From the NCBI GenBank assembly GCA_014529385.2, contig CM043947.1, forward strand, positions 125,896,891-125,960,890: a DNA stretch of 64,000 bases, written 5' to 3'. Positions within the stretch are counted from its first letter, which is position 1; each line of letters begins with the position of its first letter. This document shows, piece by piece, positions 48,612 through 59,964 of the stretch. This DNA is from Adiantum capillus-veneris. Taxonomy: Eukaryota; Streptophyta; Polypodiopsida; Polypodiales; Pteridaceae. The notes under the pieces are model-generated. The model searched no databases, had not been told where the DNA came from, and was given only the letters and a program-made list of their open reading frames with translations. A program made the position numbers and the translations under genes.

Positions 48612-49490
48612 ATGGCTGTCAACAACAACACAGATGTGTTCAAGATGTTTGCTGATGAGGACATGTTGGATGGGGACAACTACCCTATGTGGGATTATAT
48701 GATGCAACATGTTCTTGTGTCAAAGGGTGTCTGGAACATTGTGTAGGGCATTGATGTACGTCCTAGTTCTGATGATGTAGGGGATGTTGAGGATGTTGCA
48801 GGTCTTGCTGCAAGGATTGCAGCTGTTAGAGTTGTTTTGCCTACGGCAGAACAAGCTCGTTGGGATGTTAAGGATGTGTAGGCTCATGCATTGATTGCGT
48901 TGTCTGTGAAGCGCACCATTGTTCCTCACATCCGTTCAGCAAAATCTGCAAAACAGGCTTGGGATATTTTAGCAGGTCTTTATGCAAGCCGCAATAAATC
49001 CAAAATTGCTTTGCTGCGTAAAGAGATGGAGTCCAAGATTATGCATGAGGAAGATGATATGGACACTTTCCTTGCTAGTGTCAAGGATATTAATGAGCAG
49101 CTTATTTTTGCAGGTGAAGTCATTTCAGACAGTTCCCTTGTGCAGACTGTTCTTGATGCCTTACCAGATTCCTACCAGACTTTTGCTAGTACTTGGAGAC
49201 TGATGACCCAAGGAAATCCTGAAGTTGTCAAGTTTGATGCATTATGCACATTGCTGTTGCAAGAGTCACTTTCTAGAAAAAATAGGACTAGGCAGCGTGC
49301 AGTTGAACAGTCTTTTATTGCTTCTCAAAGAAAGGGTGGTAACAGTCATGCAGCCACTTCTTATGGTTTTGCTACGAGTGGCAAAAATTATGTTCCAATG
49401 CTTCTGCTGGCAGAACTTCGTCTGGAAATTATGGTGATAAGGGCAAAAAGAAGATGCGTTGCCATTATTGTAAAGCCAATGATCACTTGA
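48612..49490 (+). pseudogene. Copia-2 gag
   Basis: The frame starts at ATG 48612 (MAVNNNTDVFKMFADEDML). Two TAG stops at 48744-48746 and 48879-48881 interrupt it where Gln (CAG) is likely. The rest is copia Gag: KQAWDILAGLYASRNKSKI, MESKIMHEEDDMDTFL, VLDALPDSYQTF. Near 49390-49400 a frameshift moves the coding frame, so the zinc knuckle is read in the next segment. Copies A-C lack this gene altogether. Confidence 0.9.
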
Positions 49491-50728
49491 TCAAGTCGTG
49501 TCCTAAGTTGAAGGCCAAAGAGGCTAAGAAGAAAGAGGGTGGTTCCACTGCAAATGCTCGTTCCACTACAAATGCAGCCATTGTTGAGTCTTCTATGAAA
49601 GAAGACTGTAATGCTGATGTTGATGTAGAATGGGCTTTTAGCGCAGAGTGCACTTACAATCCTATTGTCCATGATGCATGCTTGTCAGTTCCTACAGATT
49701 CACATGTGTGGTATTTCGACAGTGGTGCTACAAAGCACATTACCTCACATCGTGAATTGTTTACCTCTCTCGAGTCAGTCCCTCATGGGAATTCAGTCAC
49801 TTGTGCCAACAACGCCTCTTATCCAGTTTAGGGAGTTGGAAAGATTGTGCTCATTGCTGCTAATGGCAGTTCCTTCACACTTGTTCATGCCCTTTATGTA
49901 CCTGGGATCAAGAAGAATCTCTTGTCTGTATCCGCACTTGCTAGACTTGGACTTGTAGTCAAATTTGTGGATGACAGATGTAGAGTTCATGATCTCAGTT
50001 TTGGTGATGAAATTGTTGCATCTGGGCTTTTGTGCCGTGGGATGTATAAGATCACTTTGTATGACAAGTGTGGACAAAATTTTGCAAATTCTGTTGCAGA
50101 TTCAAGGGCTATTTCAAATGCAAAACTTTGGCATGCACGTTTTGGTCATCTGAATTTTGCGAGTTTGCTGCGTTTGCAGAAATCTGATATGGTTGCTTCT
50201 TTGCCGCCTCTGGAAGAACCTATCAAACATGTTTGTGAAGGCTGTATTTTGGGTAAGATGCAGTGTTCTAAATTTCCAAAGGATGGTTCAGTTCGGGCCA
50301 CATGCAGGTTGCAGCTTGTGCATAGTGATGTTTGTGGGCCCATGCAAACTTCATCCTTGGGAAATTACCTGTACTTCGTGACTTTCATTGATGATTACTC
50401 CAGGCATGCATGGGTATTTCGGCTTAAAGCGAAGTCCGAAGTTTTTATGTGCTTCAAACAATTTCTGGCTATGGCTGAACATGTCTCAAAATGTACTATG
50501 GGCACCCTCCGTTCCGATCGAGGGGGGGAGTATATGTCTCATGAATTTAATGCATTTCTGGCTAGTCATGGGATAAAACACCAGTGTACAGTGCCTTATA
50601 CACCTCAGAAAAATGGTGTTGCTGAGAGGAAAAATAGGTCACTGAAATGGCACGATGTATGGTCAAAAGTCAAGCTTTACCACATTATTTTTGGCTTGAG
50701 GCCATTATGTGTGCCACTTATGTACTTA
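49454..50728 (+). pseudogene. Copia-2 zinc knuckle, protease and integrase core
   Basis: Begins with an intact CCHC knuckle (CHYCKANDHLIKSC). The protease site is DSGATKHI, with catalytic Asp present, unlike copies A-C. A TAG at 49829-49831 interrupts after SYPV where the other copies have Gln. Pre-integrase reads LWHARFGHLNFASLL and CEGCILGKM. The integrase core shows HSDVCGP, RSDRGGEY and TPQKNGVAER. A one-base shift after GVAERKNR (about 50640) throws the remainder out of frame. At 50728 the gene is cut by the TIR transposon. Confidence 0.92.
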
Positions 50729-52060
50729 ACACTAGGTTGGTAATGGGACACTTTTATGTCATGGAACAGTTTTATGTCCTGTTAAGTGACCATTTTCCTT
50801 GAATTATCTCAAGAGTTTCAAAATGGATTTTGAGGTGCTATCTATCTAGAAAGTTGTGTCATGAGCTTAAAAAAACTCGACATTTTTTTGGAATATCAAT
50901 TCCATCTTTAACATTGTCCTTGCACAACATTTCACAACCTAAACTGTGTGAAAAACGGGTCCTGTTTTTGGCTTTTTTCAACTTTTTGCAACTATACCAC
51001 TCTAGAATTCATGTTTGTTAGGTCTACAATGCTAGAGAACTATCTTTAGTAGTCCTCAACATGTCCTGATGCTTCTAGGGAGAAATAATTATTAAAGTTG
51101 TAAGTTATGACCAAATTACAAAAATTATCAAATCCTGTTTTTTAGCCAATTTTAGCTCTTCTATGATTTTTTTGGTGAATTTCATGATATCCAAATGCAT
51201 TTTTGATTTTCTATGTCGCATATTGTAACATAAAGCTAACATTCCTTGAGTTTTGGTGCACCTAATATCCTATTTTTCATAGTACACAACGATGGTTGAT
51301 TTTTTCAATTATAGAAGAAAACGAAACATTCTAGTATATCAAGTATAGCTTTTTCAATATTGTTAGTTTCTTGTGACAACTACATGCATTTTGTAGGTAG
51401 TAACCATATCTAGTCATAAGGATCAAATTTGGCTAGATATTGAATAGTTTCTATGGGATTCTACAACTCATAATGTTGAACCCAGTTTTTTCATGTTTGC
51501 TGTATTTAACACTTCATCTTTGTCCCCAAGATTCCCCTTGGTAAGCGATGTATTATTCTTTTGACATTCTCCATGGCTCCTTATGAACATAAAGGACAAT
51601 AGGGAACTAAGAAAACATGCATATTATTGAGCGTGGCTATAGAATCTTTGATGATAGGTTTGCAAAATGGTAAAAATTTAACTTTTTTGTACGTATTTAT
51701 TTTGGCAAAACAAAAAATAGTGAGTGAGAAGCAATCATATGTTCTGATCACCAACCGATTGAAGTTAACTAGGGAATTTATCTCAAGTCCTACAAAACTC
51801 CCTAATCTTATTTTTATGCAACAAAACGTAAGAAATGACTGTTTTGATGAAAATTCACTGGTCCATCAACTTTGGAGGCTTGGTGTGACCAAAAGATGAG
51901 AAATTTTACAAGTTTCTTATTTTTTCCATGTTTAATAGGCCTTGAACTATAACCTCATGAAAGGATTTTACAAAATGAGTGGATCTACTATGGTTTTGGA
52001 GGTTTTTTTCAAAACCCTGAAAGGACACTTTTATGTCCTGTTAGGTTACCAACCTAGTGT
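50729..52060. mobile_element. 1332-bp TIR DNA transposon (non-autonomous, family unassigned)
   Basis: The ends are inverted repeats ACACTAGGTTGGTAA (50729-50743) and its complement ending at 52060. TA stands at both flanks (50727-50728, 52061-52062). Removing the element and one TA restores the integrase reading and the exact length found in copies A and C, so the boundaries are well supported. Just inside both ends the same motif GGACACTTTTATGTC occurs in direct orientation (50746-50760, 52023-52037). The interior is AT-rich; its longest open stretch (51627-51899, 90 codons) matches nothing known to me. TA duplication suggests Tc1/mariner-like behaviour, while the terminal CACTA letters recall En/Spm. 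No transposase is present. Confidence 0.85.
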
Positions 52061-52062
52061 TA

Positions 52063-53229
52063 GGAGGTGTCCTACGAAAGCTTTGCAGTCTATTACTCCA
52101 TATGAAGCATGGCATGATAGAAAGCCTTCTATTGAGCACATGCGTGTTTTTGGCTGTTTGGCATATGCTTTGGTGCCACAAGTGCAGCGCAGAAAATTGG
52201 ATGATAAGACTGCCAAATGTATTTTTGTTGGTTATAGTGCTGAAAGCAAAGGTTACAGGTTGTATCATCCGCAAACAAAACGTATTCGGGTTTCTCAGGA
52301 TGTAGTGTTTGTGGAAGATTCTGTTCAACCCTTGCTGTCATGTACTAGAGACAATGATGTAAGCTCACAGGACATTTATGACACTTTGTTGCCTCTTTTC
52401 AGTGGCGGAAATACGAATGTAAGTTCCAATGAGGCAAATGTACAGCCTATGGGGGTTACTGAAAATGTTTTAGATCAGGCTATTACTGATGCAGATGTAC
52501 ATGATGTACTTGATGAGGAAAGGACTGAAAATGAGCAGGCTAGAGGTATGCCAAAATGGCTGGTGCACACTTTGCGTGATAGTAAATTGGATGCACCTTT
52601 GTCTAGTTGTACTCGTTCGCCATGCATCTTATGCATCAGATTGTTATGCTTTGGCTGTGTCTAGCTTACATGATGTTGAGGAGCCTCTGTCTTTTGATGA
52701 AGCACAAAATTTAGAAAATTGGATGGCTGCCATGCAATCAGAATATGATGCACTTATAGAGAATGACACATGGAATTTATGTGATTTGCCTCCTGGCAAA
52801 AAGGCCATTGGTAGGAAGTGGGTTTACAAGTTGAAACGCAAGCCAGATGGTGAGATCGATCGACATAAGGCTCGACTTGTTGCAAAGGGTTATGCACAAC
52901 AAAAAGGAATAGATTATGAAGAGAATTTTGCTCCCACTTGTCGTATGACTACTGTGCATTTTCTATGTGCATTGGCAGCTCATTTTGGTTGGGATGTACA
53001 TCAATCAAACATTGTTACTGCTTTCTTGAATGGTGACATATTTGAGGAAGTTTATGTAAGGCAGCCTCGCGGTTTTTTCATAAAAGGACAAGAGGACAAA
53101 GTGTGCAAATGTAACGAGGCTTTGTATGGGTTGAAGAAATCTCCTCGTGCTTGGTATGAGAAAGCTGACACTCATTTGGTCAAACAAGGCTTTCGTAAAA
53201 CAGTCCAACAGAAAGCACATTGTATGTAA
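52063..53229 (+). pseudogene. Copia-2 integrase C-terminus and first part of reverse transcriptase
   Basis: Continues after the transposon: RRCPTKALQSITPYEAW, FGCLAYALVPQ, IFVGYSAESKGYRLY. A frameshift at about 52615 leads into reverse transcriptase ([46 protein letters not shown]). The first catalytic Asp is changed: the sequence is HQSNIVTAFLNGD with AAC at 53008-53010, where copy A still has Asp. A further frameshift lies at about 53205. The enzyme would be dead even if the frames were whole. Confidence 0.92.
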
Positions 53230-54208
53230 AGCGTGAGGGTGATGTACTTCTCATTGTGGTTCTTTATGTGGATGATTTGTTGATCACTGGACCAAATGAG
53301 AGACATATTGCTGAATTTAAGGCTGATTTGAATGCTACTTTTTGGGGCTGTTGCATCATTATTTGGGTATACAGTTTAAGCAGTGTGATGGTGGTATTGC
53401 CTTGTGTCAGAAAAGTTACATAGAGACATTGCTATGTAAGTTTGGACTTGAGGATTGCAAACCTATTGCCACTCCCATGGAAACAGGTTTGAAGTTGAGT
53501 CTACATGATGCTGGTGATCCTGCTGATGTCACTCTTTAACAAATTGTTGTTGGCTGTCTCATTTATGTATGCAACACGAGGCCGAATATTCATTTTGCAG
53601 TCTCACAGGTCAGCAGATTTACGCATAGCCCAGGGTCTAAGCATTGGCAAGCTGTCAAGAGGATTTTCTGCTACCTTAGTGGAACTTTACATCTTGGCTT
53701 GTTTTATCCCAAGGGGGGATCATTGCCGCCAGACTTACATGCTTTTTCGGACTCAGATTGGGCTAGTTGTTTTGACATGCGAGTGTCCACAGGTGGTTTT
53801 TGTTTCATGCTTGGCAGTTCATGTATATCATGGTTGAGCAAGAAGCAACCTACTGTGGCCACTTCGAGTTGTGAGGCTAAGTACAGGGCAGTCTTCACAG
53901 CTACGGTTGAGTGTGTATGGCTCAGACGCGTTATGGCTGATTTGGGTGTTGGACAAGACACTGCCAACACTATCTACACTGACAGTCAGAGCGCATTGGC
54001 AGTTGCGAGGAACCCAGTTTTTCATGCTCGCACAAAGCACATTGAGGTGCATTACCACTATGTCAGGGAGAGGCTCTCAGAAGGAGAGATCAGCTTGGCT
54101 TATGTGCCAACACAGGACAACCTTGCAGATCTTTTCACAAAGGCATTGTCTCGTGAGAAGCTGGAAGCTTTCCGCAAAGCTTTGGGCTTACTCCCCTTTG
54201 TGGACTGA
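53220..54208 (+). pseudogene. Copia-2 reverse transcriptase end and RNase H
   Basis: LYVDDLLITG is present near 53262-53290. A frameshift near 53340 follows, then LLHHYLGIQF, KPIATPME, a TAA at 53537-53539, and IYVCNTRPNI. RNase H reads FSDSDWASC, SWLSKKQPTVATSS, YTDSQSALAVARNP, RTKHIEVHYHYVRE and NLADLFTKALS, ending at TGA 54206-54208. Confidence 0.92.
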
Positions 54209-54271
54209 TCCTGTCCTCAGGGCATGGCACTTCCCTCTACTCATGTGCTAGCTCTCGTTCACCGCATCACT

Positions 54272-54510
54272 CCAGGGGGGATTTGTTACCATATACATGT
54301 GGTAGTGATGTGTGTGAACACACTAGGACCGCCGGGGCATTTTTTCCCTCTTTAGGAGGTTTTTTTCCCCGTGCATTGTATATACGCCCATCACTCTAGG
54401 GCTATCTATCTTTCCATTGCACACTAAGTAACACACTCTCTATTGTGTGCCTTGAGCTTCCTTTGTCTTCTCCAAGCTGTGTGTGTTTCTCTGCAACCCT
54501 AATTCCAACA
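54272..54510 (+). repeat. Copia-2 polypurine tract and 3' LTR
   Basis: The purine tract CAGGGGGGAT (about 54273-54282) precedes the 227-bp LTR at 54284-54510, which is followed by TTTAC. Confidence 0.93.
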
Positions 54511-54515
54511 TTTAC

Positions 54516-55250
54516 AAGTATGAAACATGGAGAAGATGTCCATGGCTTTATTCTAGGGAGGGGGATTAGTAGATATGCATTTTGGGGTGGCCCATGGAAA
54601 ATCTCTCTCTCTCTCTCTCTTTGCTTTCTAGTTTCTTTTTTCAAGTCAAGGAGAGGAGGAAAGCATGCCATTGTTTTGGTCTTTGTATAATAACCCCAAT
54701 CCATAATGTTTGCATAGACCCCCTTCTGTCCAGAATGAAGCATCATGTTGCGGGAGTGCAGGTCATTGTGGAGATAGTTGTGCACATGTAGATACTTCAG
54801 GGTATGAAGAAGAAGAGCGTCAATTACCTTTGAAATGTTATTTTGGAACAACTCTACTATTCCTTCAGTGGCCACATAATTGCGATTGACTACCATTTGC
54901 ATTGCACTCTTTTATCCACTGCTCTACATGGCCGCCATTCCAAAAACGTGAAATGAGCATTGGACGCTCTGCATGGTGAACCATGGCAAGTGGATAAATA
55001 ATGCCACAATGAGTGATGTCCAAAATTGTGGCCTTGTCTTTAGACTGCTAATCCACTGTGGGTCCATGCAAGTGGAATTTGAAGATCTTCGTTCCATACA
55101 TTGGATCTTTAAATGCAGGATGGGTGACACCCACATGCTTCATGTGTGCCTTTCTCCTTTCTCCAAGTTGTGGAGCCTATATGTTGAAGATTGTAGTATC
55201 TGGTAAAAGATGAAATACTGGGGGGGAGTTGTGGCTGGTGGTCCAGAGCT
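54516..55250 (-). pseudogene. Protein-kinase-like segment captured in L3
   Basis: Reading leftward from ~55250, minus-strand pieces show a kinase order: a lobe-hinge stretch (PLAMVHHAERPMLISRFW, then NGGHVEQW), the catalytic loop LHNDLHSRNMML with the HxDxxxxN pattern (about 54745-54770), a DWG motif about 18 residues later in place of DFG, then a WATP stretch and MDIFSMFH resembling the APE and DxxS landmarks. At least two stops and several frame changes break it, and a (CT)n tract is inserted at 54602-54620. It directly follows the L3 gag on the same strand. It is best read as a host kinase fragment picked up by a gag element; a vertically decayed host pseudogene is the alternative. Confidence 0.6.
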
Positions 55251-55255
55251 AGAGC

Positions 55256-55778
55256 TATTGCTTGCATGCATAGATTCTTGTCTTTAAGGTGGGCTACTTC
55301 CACTGCCAACTCATATGTTGCAGCGAATCTCTCCTTCACCTTCTCTTTAAGAAGTGACCACATGCCATCAATGAAATGGTCCTTCTTGGGGAAATTAGGT
55401 GCTCCTTCACCTTCCTCCAATGAGGCAACCCATCACTCCCACAAATCCACAAACTTGGATTTGTAAGTGGAATATTCTAGCAAACCTTTCTGCCTGAACT
55501 CTGTCAGCATCTGCCTAGACTATTCTGAGGTTGTGCCTCCACAAAACCTCTTCACAAAGGTAGCATGTAGTAAGTCCCATGCATTCTTGGTATCTTGGAG
55601 CAAAGCATTGTACCAAGACTTAGCCTCTACTTTCATCAGTAGAGGAAAGATTTGTAGCCATGAGGCGTCATCATCCTTGTTGGAAACCACACAAGTGATG
55701 TCAAAGTTATCCAAAAATTAGTGTTAATGTCTTCTCTCTTCCTGCCCCACTGAATGTGGGAAGAGAGACACTTGCCAT
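55256..55778 (-). pseudogene. L3 Gag (relative of L2 Gag), broken
   Basis: Starts at ATG 55778 (MASVS start as in L2), shifts frame near 55730, then reads FDITCVVSNKDDD, VEAKSWYNALLQ, FVKRFCGGTTSE, stop, LLEYSTYKSKFVDLWE, stop, LEEGEGAPNF, and ERFAATYELAVEVAHLKDK. It is clearly homologous to residues 1-170 of the L2 protein, with many substitutions. The knuckle and accessory parts of L2 are absent; kinase-like sequence follows instead. Confidence 0.88.
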
Positions 55779-56247
55779 GGTAGTAAATCAACGAGTAGAA
55801 AATTAAAAATCCCTGGCACATGGCCTGACCTCGCTAGGAGGACCATTTCCTTGGCATTATTTACAAATGATGATGCAAGCTAGATGCTCTCTAGTTAGTG
55901 GGTGGCCACCGCTAGAGAGAGAAGAAGAATATACAATAAATTTTGGTTTTTTCTAAAATTACAAGAAAAGGAAAGGGGTAATGATAGGTAGAGTAGAACA
56001 AGAAATTTACAAGTGGTTGTGTGAGTGTGTAAGTGTGTGTGTGTGTAGGAGAGAGGAAGAAGAGAGAGAACCATTGATTTTTCCAAAGAGGGAAAAGATA
56101 GAGAATTTTAAGCCATGGAGAGAGTAAGAGATTAAGAGTAAAGAGTGTATGTGTGTATATGTGTGAGTGTGTATGTGCTAAAAATTGGTTGTTTTCAACT
56201 TGTGTGTGTGTGTATATATGTGTAAAAGAGAGATAGAGTTTTTTTGT

Positions 56248-56292
<45 letters not shown>

Positions 56293-57978
56293 CAAGGAGG
56301 GCCCTCCATCCTCCTTTGTTGACTTTGGCTTCATTATTAGACACCCTATTTTCAAAGTATAGATATTATATTGCTAAAATAAATTAAGAGTGGAACCCCA
56401 TGGGAAGAAAATCATGGGAAAGAAAGATGCTCTCGGCTCCACCAATGCTTGGCCATAATGCACCCTCTTGACCATTTGTCCCATGGAAATGTCTCGTAAG
56501 AGACGTTTTTTCCAAGCTTCGAGTCTTCAAGTGGATGTTCATTGGCCAATCCTTGACGCCTTGCTGTCAAGTACATACCAAGAGAGAGATGAACCAAAAT
56601 TTGAAAAGCGGCCCTCAATTGCAAGGTATATTATATAAAAGAACGTATTTCATTACAAGGTACATTTATAAAAAACCCAAATGTAATCCAATCATGATAG
56701 CACTTCACTATCTACAACAACTAATAATTCAATTCCAAATATATCAATCTTTATCATTTTTTAAAACTAAGCTCTACTTTCTTAGCTCATTCTTCCCCTC
56801 CATTCCCTTCTACGTACTCTTGTGTCACGCAGGGATTTCATTAATGTAATCACGATCGTGTGATTACGTCAATAACTCCACTATTTACACAAGAAAATCA
56901 CGTGATCACGTTAATTGTTAATGTGACTTTGATTATGACCTGCAAAAACCCATAGAACCGGTTAGCCCTCCGGTTTTTTTTCCCTGCGAGACCTGCCGGG
57001 CTTTTTTATTTTCTTGGCGGGCCCGTCAGGTATCTACAAATTCTCGATGGGCGTAATTATATTAGCTAGGCAAATCCTTGGGGAGTGTATCCGAGTGCCG
57101 GGTATAGTAATCTCCTTGTGAATTGACCTAAGGTTACAGAGTCATAGGTCCTTTTTTTGGGCCGAACTTGATTCTTAATTCAGTAACCACTTCTAAAAAA
57201 TTTTAATTTGTTTATCGATGTAAAGGTACGAAACCAAAACAGTTTAAAACTGGGAGAGTCATGCTCATTGCGAAGAAGCCATTGGTCCAAACGAGGGCTG
57301 TAATTGGTTTTAGAAGATGAGCATATGTAAATGATGAGTCGATAGTCAAGGGTCGGATGTCCTGTACTAGTGTACTGGGCATATAAAGATCCTTGAAGTC
57401 TTACATTTTTCACCATCATAGATTTGAGTTGATTTACACTATCACTCCACAATATAAGAGCTATAATCCTTAATTGGATTAAAATAGCTTTTATATATTG
57501 AATTGGTTTCATGGGGGGCTACAATCCTTCACTGGGTACAAGTAGTCCTATATTGAGTGATTATATTGAAGATTTATTTGTGTTAGTTCATGCATTGGTT
57601 TATACATAGAGTGCATTATGTATTACGATAGATTATTAGTGCATGAAATGACCAATCATATATTTTATTGCTTTCATTTTTTTTTTGTAGCAATTGAAAT
57701 TAGATGTGTAAATAATCATGATAATAATTATTGCATTGAGAAATTCATAGCATTGTTGTAGTTATTATGCCGTGCATAGACTGTATTGCAATGTGTATGT
57801 TGCTCACATTATAGGTGATCGATATGTGGATTCACTAGCGTGCATTGAAAATCTCATATTGTGCCTCATCGTTACTTTCATATTGAATGTTTTTTAATTT
57901 TAATATATATTGAAATAAGAAAAATGTTTCAAAAATTGAACATCTGGTTCTTTTGTCTTCAGTTTTAATTTAAAATCA
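55779..57978. other. Upstream L3 region and spacer, no gene recognised
   Basis: 55900-56290 holds (GT)n- and (GA)n-rich DNA like that of L1/L2 LTRs, so it may be a decayed LTR or leader. Near 56985-57031 an imperfect hairpin pairs ACCTGCCGGGC with GCCCGTCAGGT. The rest is AT-rich with no coding signal. Confidence 0.5.
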
Positions 57979-58326
57979 ATGGAGCAAAATGTGGGCGCAA
58001 GTGGTACAAAGAAGCCAACGAATAAAAAAGCTCTTGGCAAAGAGTGGGATTATGCTCACAACATATGCGGCCAATATATGGAGTGGCAATGTAAATTTTG
58101 TCACACGAAAAAATTAGGCGGTGCACCACGTATTAGGGATAAGTTTCCGGTAGCGTTAAAAAGAGTTGTAAGAAATGTGAACATCCTCACGCACCTGCAG
58201 ATGCAAAGCGTTTGAGAGAAGAGCTTGTCAAAAATGGTGGCAAGAGACAACAGCTATATAGCTTTGTGTCTTTGAGTCAAGAGTTCTCAAAGCCAAATAT
58301 TAACTCCACAGATCCTATAGTGACGC
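57979..58326 (+). pseudogene. hAT/BED-type zinc finger N-terminus, cut by L2
   Basis: ATG 57979 begins MEQNVGASGTKKP, then EWDYAHNICGQYMEWQCKFC and LGGAPRIRD, the start of a BED-like finger typical of hAT transposases and their relatives. A frameshift near 58150 is needed to continue into CKKCEHPHAPADAKRLREEL and KRQQLYSFVSLSQEF. The reading stops at the L2 LTR (58327). The remainder would lie beyond the window. A domesticated host gene is an alternative, but the frameshift argues for decay. Confidence 0.6.
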
Positions 58327-59860
58327 TGACGGGAGCAAAGCGAACCCCGAACCCCCGGCGGCCTCTAAAACACCAGGGACCGAATGGCGCGCCTCGAGCC
58401 TGTCATGGTAAAGCAAACAGGGGGCACCACCTAGCTTCAGCGGCTAGGACGCAAACAACACACCACCACAACAAAGTTTTCATCCAAGAGAGATGGATGC
58501 TTGGGAGTAATGATGAAAAGGAAAGGGAATGAGATCAAGTGTGAGAGAGAGAGAGAGTGTGAGGGAGGGGGTATAGCGGCTTAGTACTTAGGCATCACAA
58601 AAGGATGGCGAATCCGCACACCCATCACATATACACAAGCTCACTCCAAAACACAAGACTAGGTGGCGATTCCGCACACCTCACATGGGCAAAACATTAC
58701 AAGAAAACATACTCACAAAACCTCAAGCTTTATTTAGAGAATTAGGCGATGAAATGGGGAGCATAGGGTAGGGGAATGAGAAGGGAGAGAGTGGTAGAGC
58801 ACATGGCGGATAGGTGGGAGTTGATGGCGAAGACTCGCACGAGGATTATGGACATCATCCTTCATTTAGTTGCCCTTCATCTTCCATAGCCAAGGGTGTA
58901 GAGGTCATGCTCAAGACAAGCATGGTGATTGCGGTGATGGTGATGGTGTGGGTGTGTGTGTGTGCACTAGGCACACACAGTGCATAGTGTGTTCTTTGGT
59001 GATGTTGTGTGTGTGTCTAGTGTGATGGTGACCCCTCTTTATATAGGGTAGGAGGGGGAAGAAATTCTAGAATTTAGAAATGAAGAAATCATTATCTACA
59101 CAGGCCATGTGACTGTGGGCCCCACTTGTCTGGCTGTATGTATATGTGCCAGAACAGCAGTCTCATGAGAGAGAGACTAAGAGAGAGAGATGGGTGAATG
59201 GAAAAAAGAGAGGTGACATGGAGAATAAAGTAACTACAAGAGGGAAGAGAGGGGAGTGTGTTCAGAGGTGAATCTGTGTGCAGATGTGTGTGAACACAAG
59301 AAAAATCAGGTAACCACCGGGTGGGGATGGGTCTATGGGCACCTTTTTCAGTGAAACTGAGTGTGTGTGAGTGTGGGGGAGGCCATCTGGCTACAAGACA
59401 AGGAAATTTGGAATTTTAGAGAGAGAGAGGGGGGTATTTGGATCATGGAAGAGTGTAGGAGAGAGAAAAGGGGGGGTGGGGTATACTGTTTTGGAAGATA
59501 GGAGAGGTGGCATGTGAGTTAGGGTGCATTATTGGTAAGGACAGGGGGTGGGGTAGCTTCAAGGGAGAGAGAAAGGAGAAAGGACAAGGGGAAGAGAGAG
59601 GGGGTTGACCTTTTGAGTGGAGGAGAGGAAAAGGGACACGCGGAGGGGCAACAGTGAAGAAAAAGGAGGCAAGGTGGGGATGGGCTGCCCCGCAGGCATG
59701 AGGTGGCCTATTTTACCTTTCTTATATATTTACATAATCATACTTTATTTTTTTCTTACTTTTTCCAATGCCTTTTATCACTCCCTCCCTAAAAGGAGGT
59801 TTCCATGGGGTGGGGACGAGAGAAGAGGGGTATGTGAGCTTGGCTTGTGAAAAGCCCCCA
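58327..59860 (-). repeat. L2 3' LTR (left)
   Basis: About 1534 bp, from TGACGGG to GCCCCCA; on the minus strand it starts TGGGGGC directly after the purine tract. The first ~235 bp match 63767-64000 with only a few differences. It is rich in GAGAGA and GTGTG runs. Confidence 0.82.
59037..59045 (-). promoter_or_regulatory. TATA box in L2 LTR
   Basis: Minus-strand CTATATAAAGAG, in the direction of L2 transcription. Confidence 0.6.
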
Positions 59861-59880
59861 TCGTTAGCCCTCTCCTTTTG
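59861..59880 (-). other. L2 polypurine tract
   Basis: Minus-strand CAAAAGGAGAGGGCTAACGA abuts the LTR start TGGGGG. It shares the GGCTAA ending with L1. Confidence 0.7.
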
Positions 59881-59964
59881 GCTAGAGGCATTCATGCCTC
59901 TAGCTCATCTGTTTCTTCTTCCGCTTAGCTATAGGATCCGATATCGAGTTGCCTTCTGAATTAG

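Larger units (their letters stand above)
48073..54510 (+). mobile_element. Copia-2: full-length Ty1/copia element with TTTAC target duplication
   Basis: Paired 227-bp LTRs, primer site, gag, pol, purine tract, and the 5-bp duplication TTTAC at 48068-48072 and 54511-54515. The LTRs differ at about five positions, roughly 2%, so insertion is moderately recent. It is the only complete member here of the family that also gave copies A, B and C. The coding region has several stops and frameshifts, and a 1332-bp DNA transposon sits in integrase. The whole lies inside the minus-strand L3 region. Confidence 0.96.

Noticed and set aside
50729-52060. CACTA superfamily assignment from the ACACTAGG end
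   Set aside because: A 3-bp duplication does not fit (TAA versus TTA, and the frame would be off by one); TA with ACACTAGG fits better.
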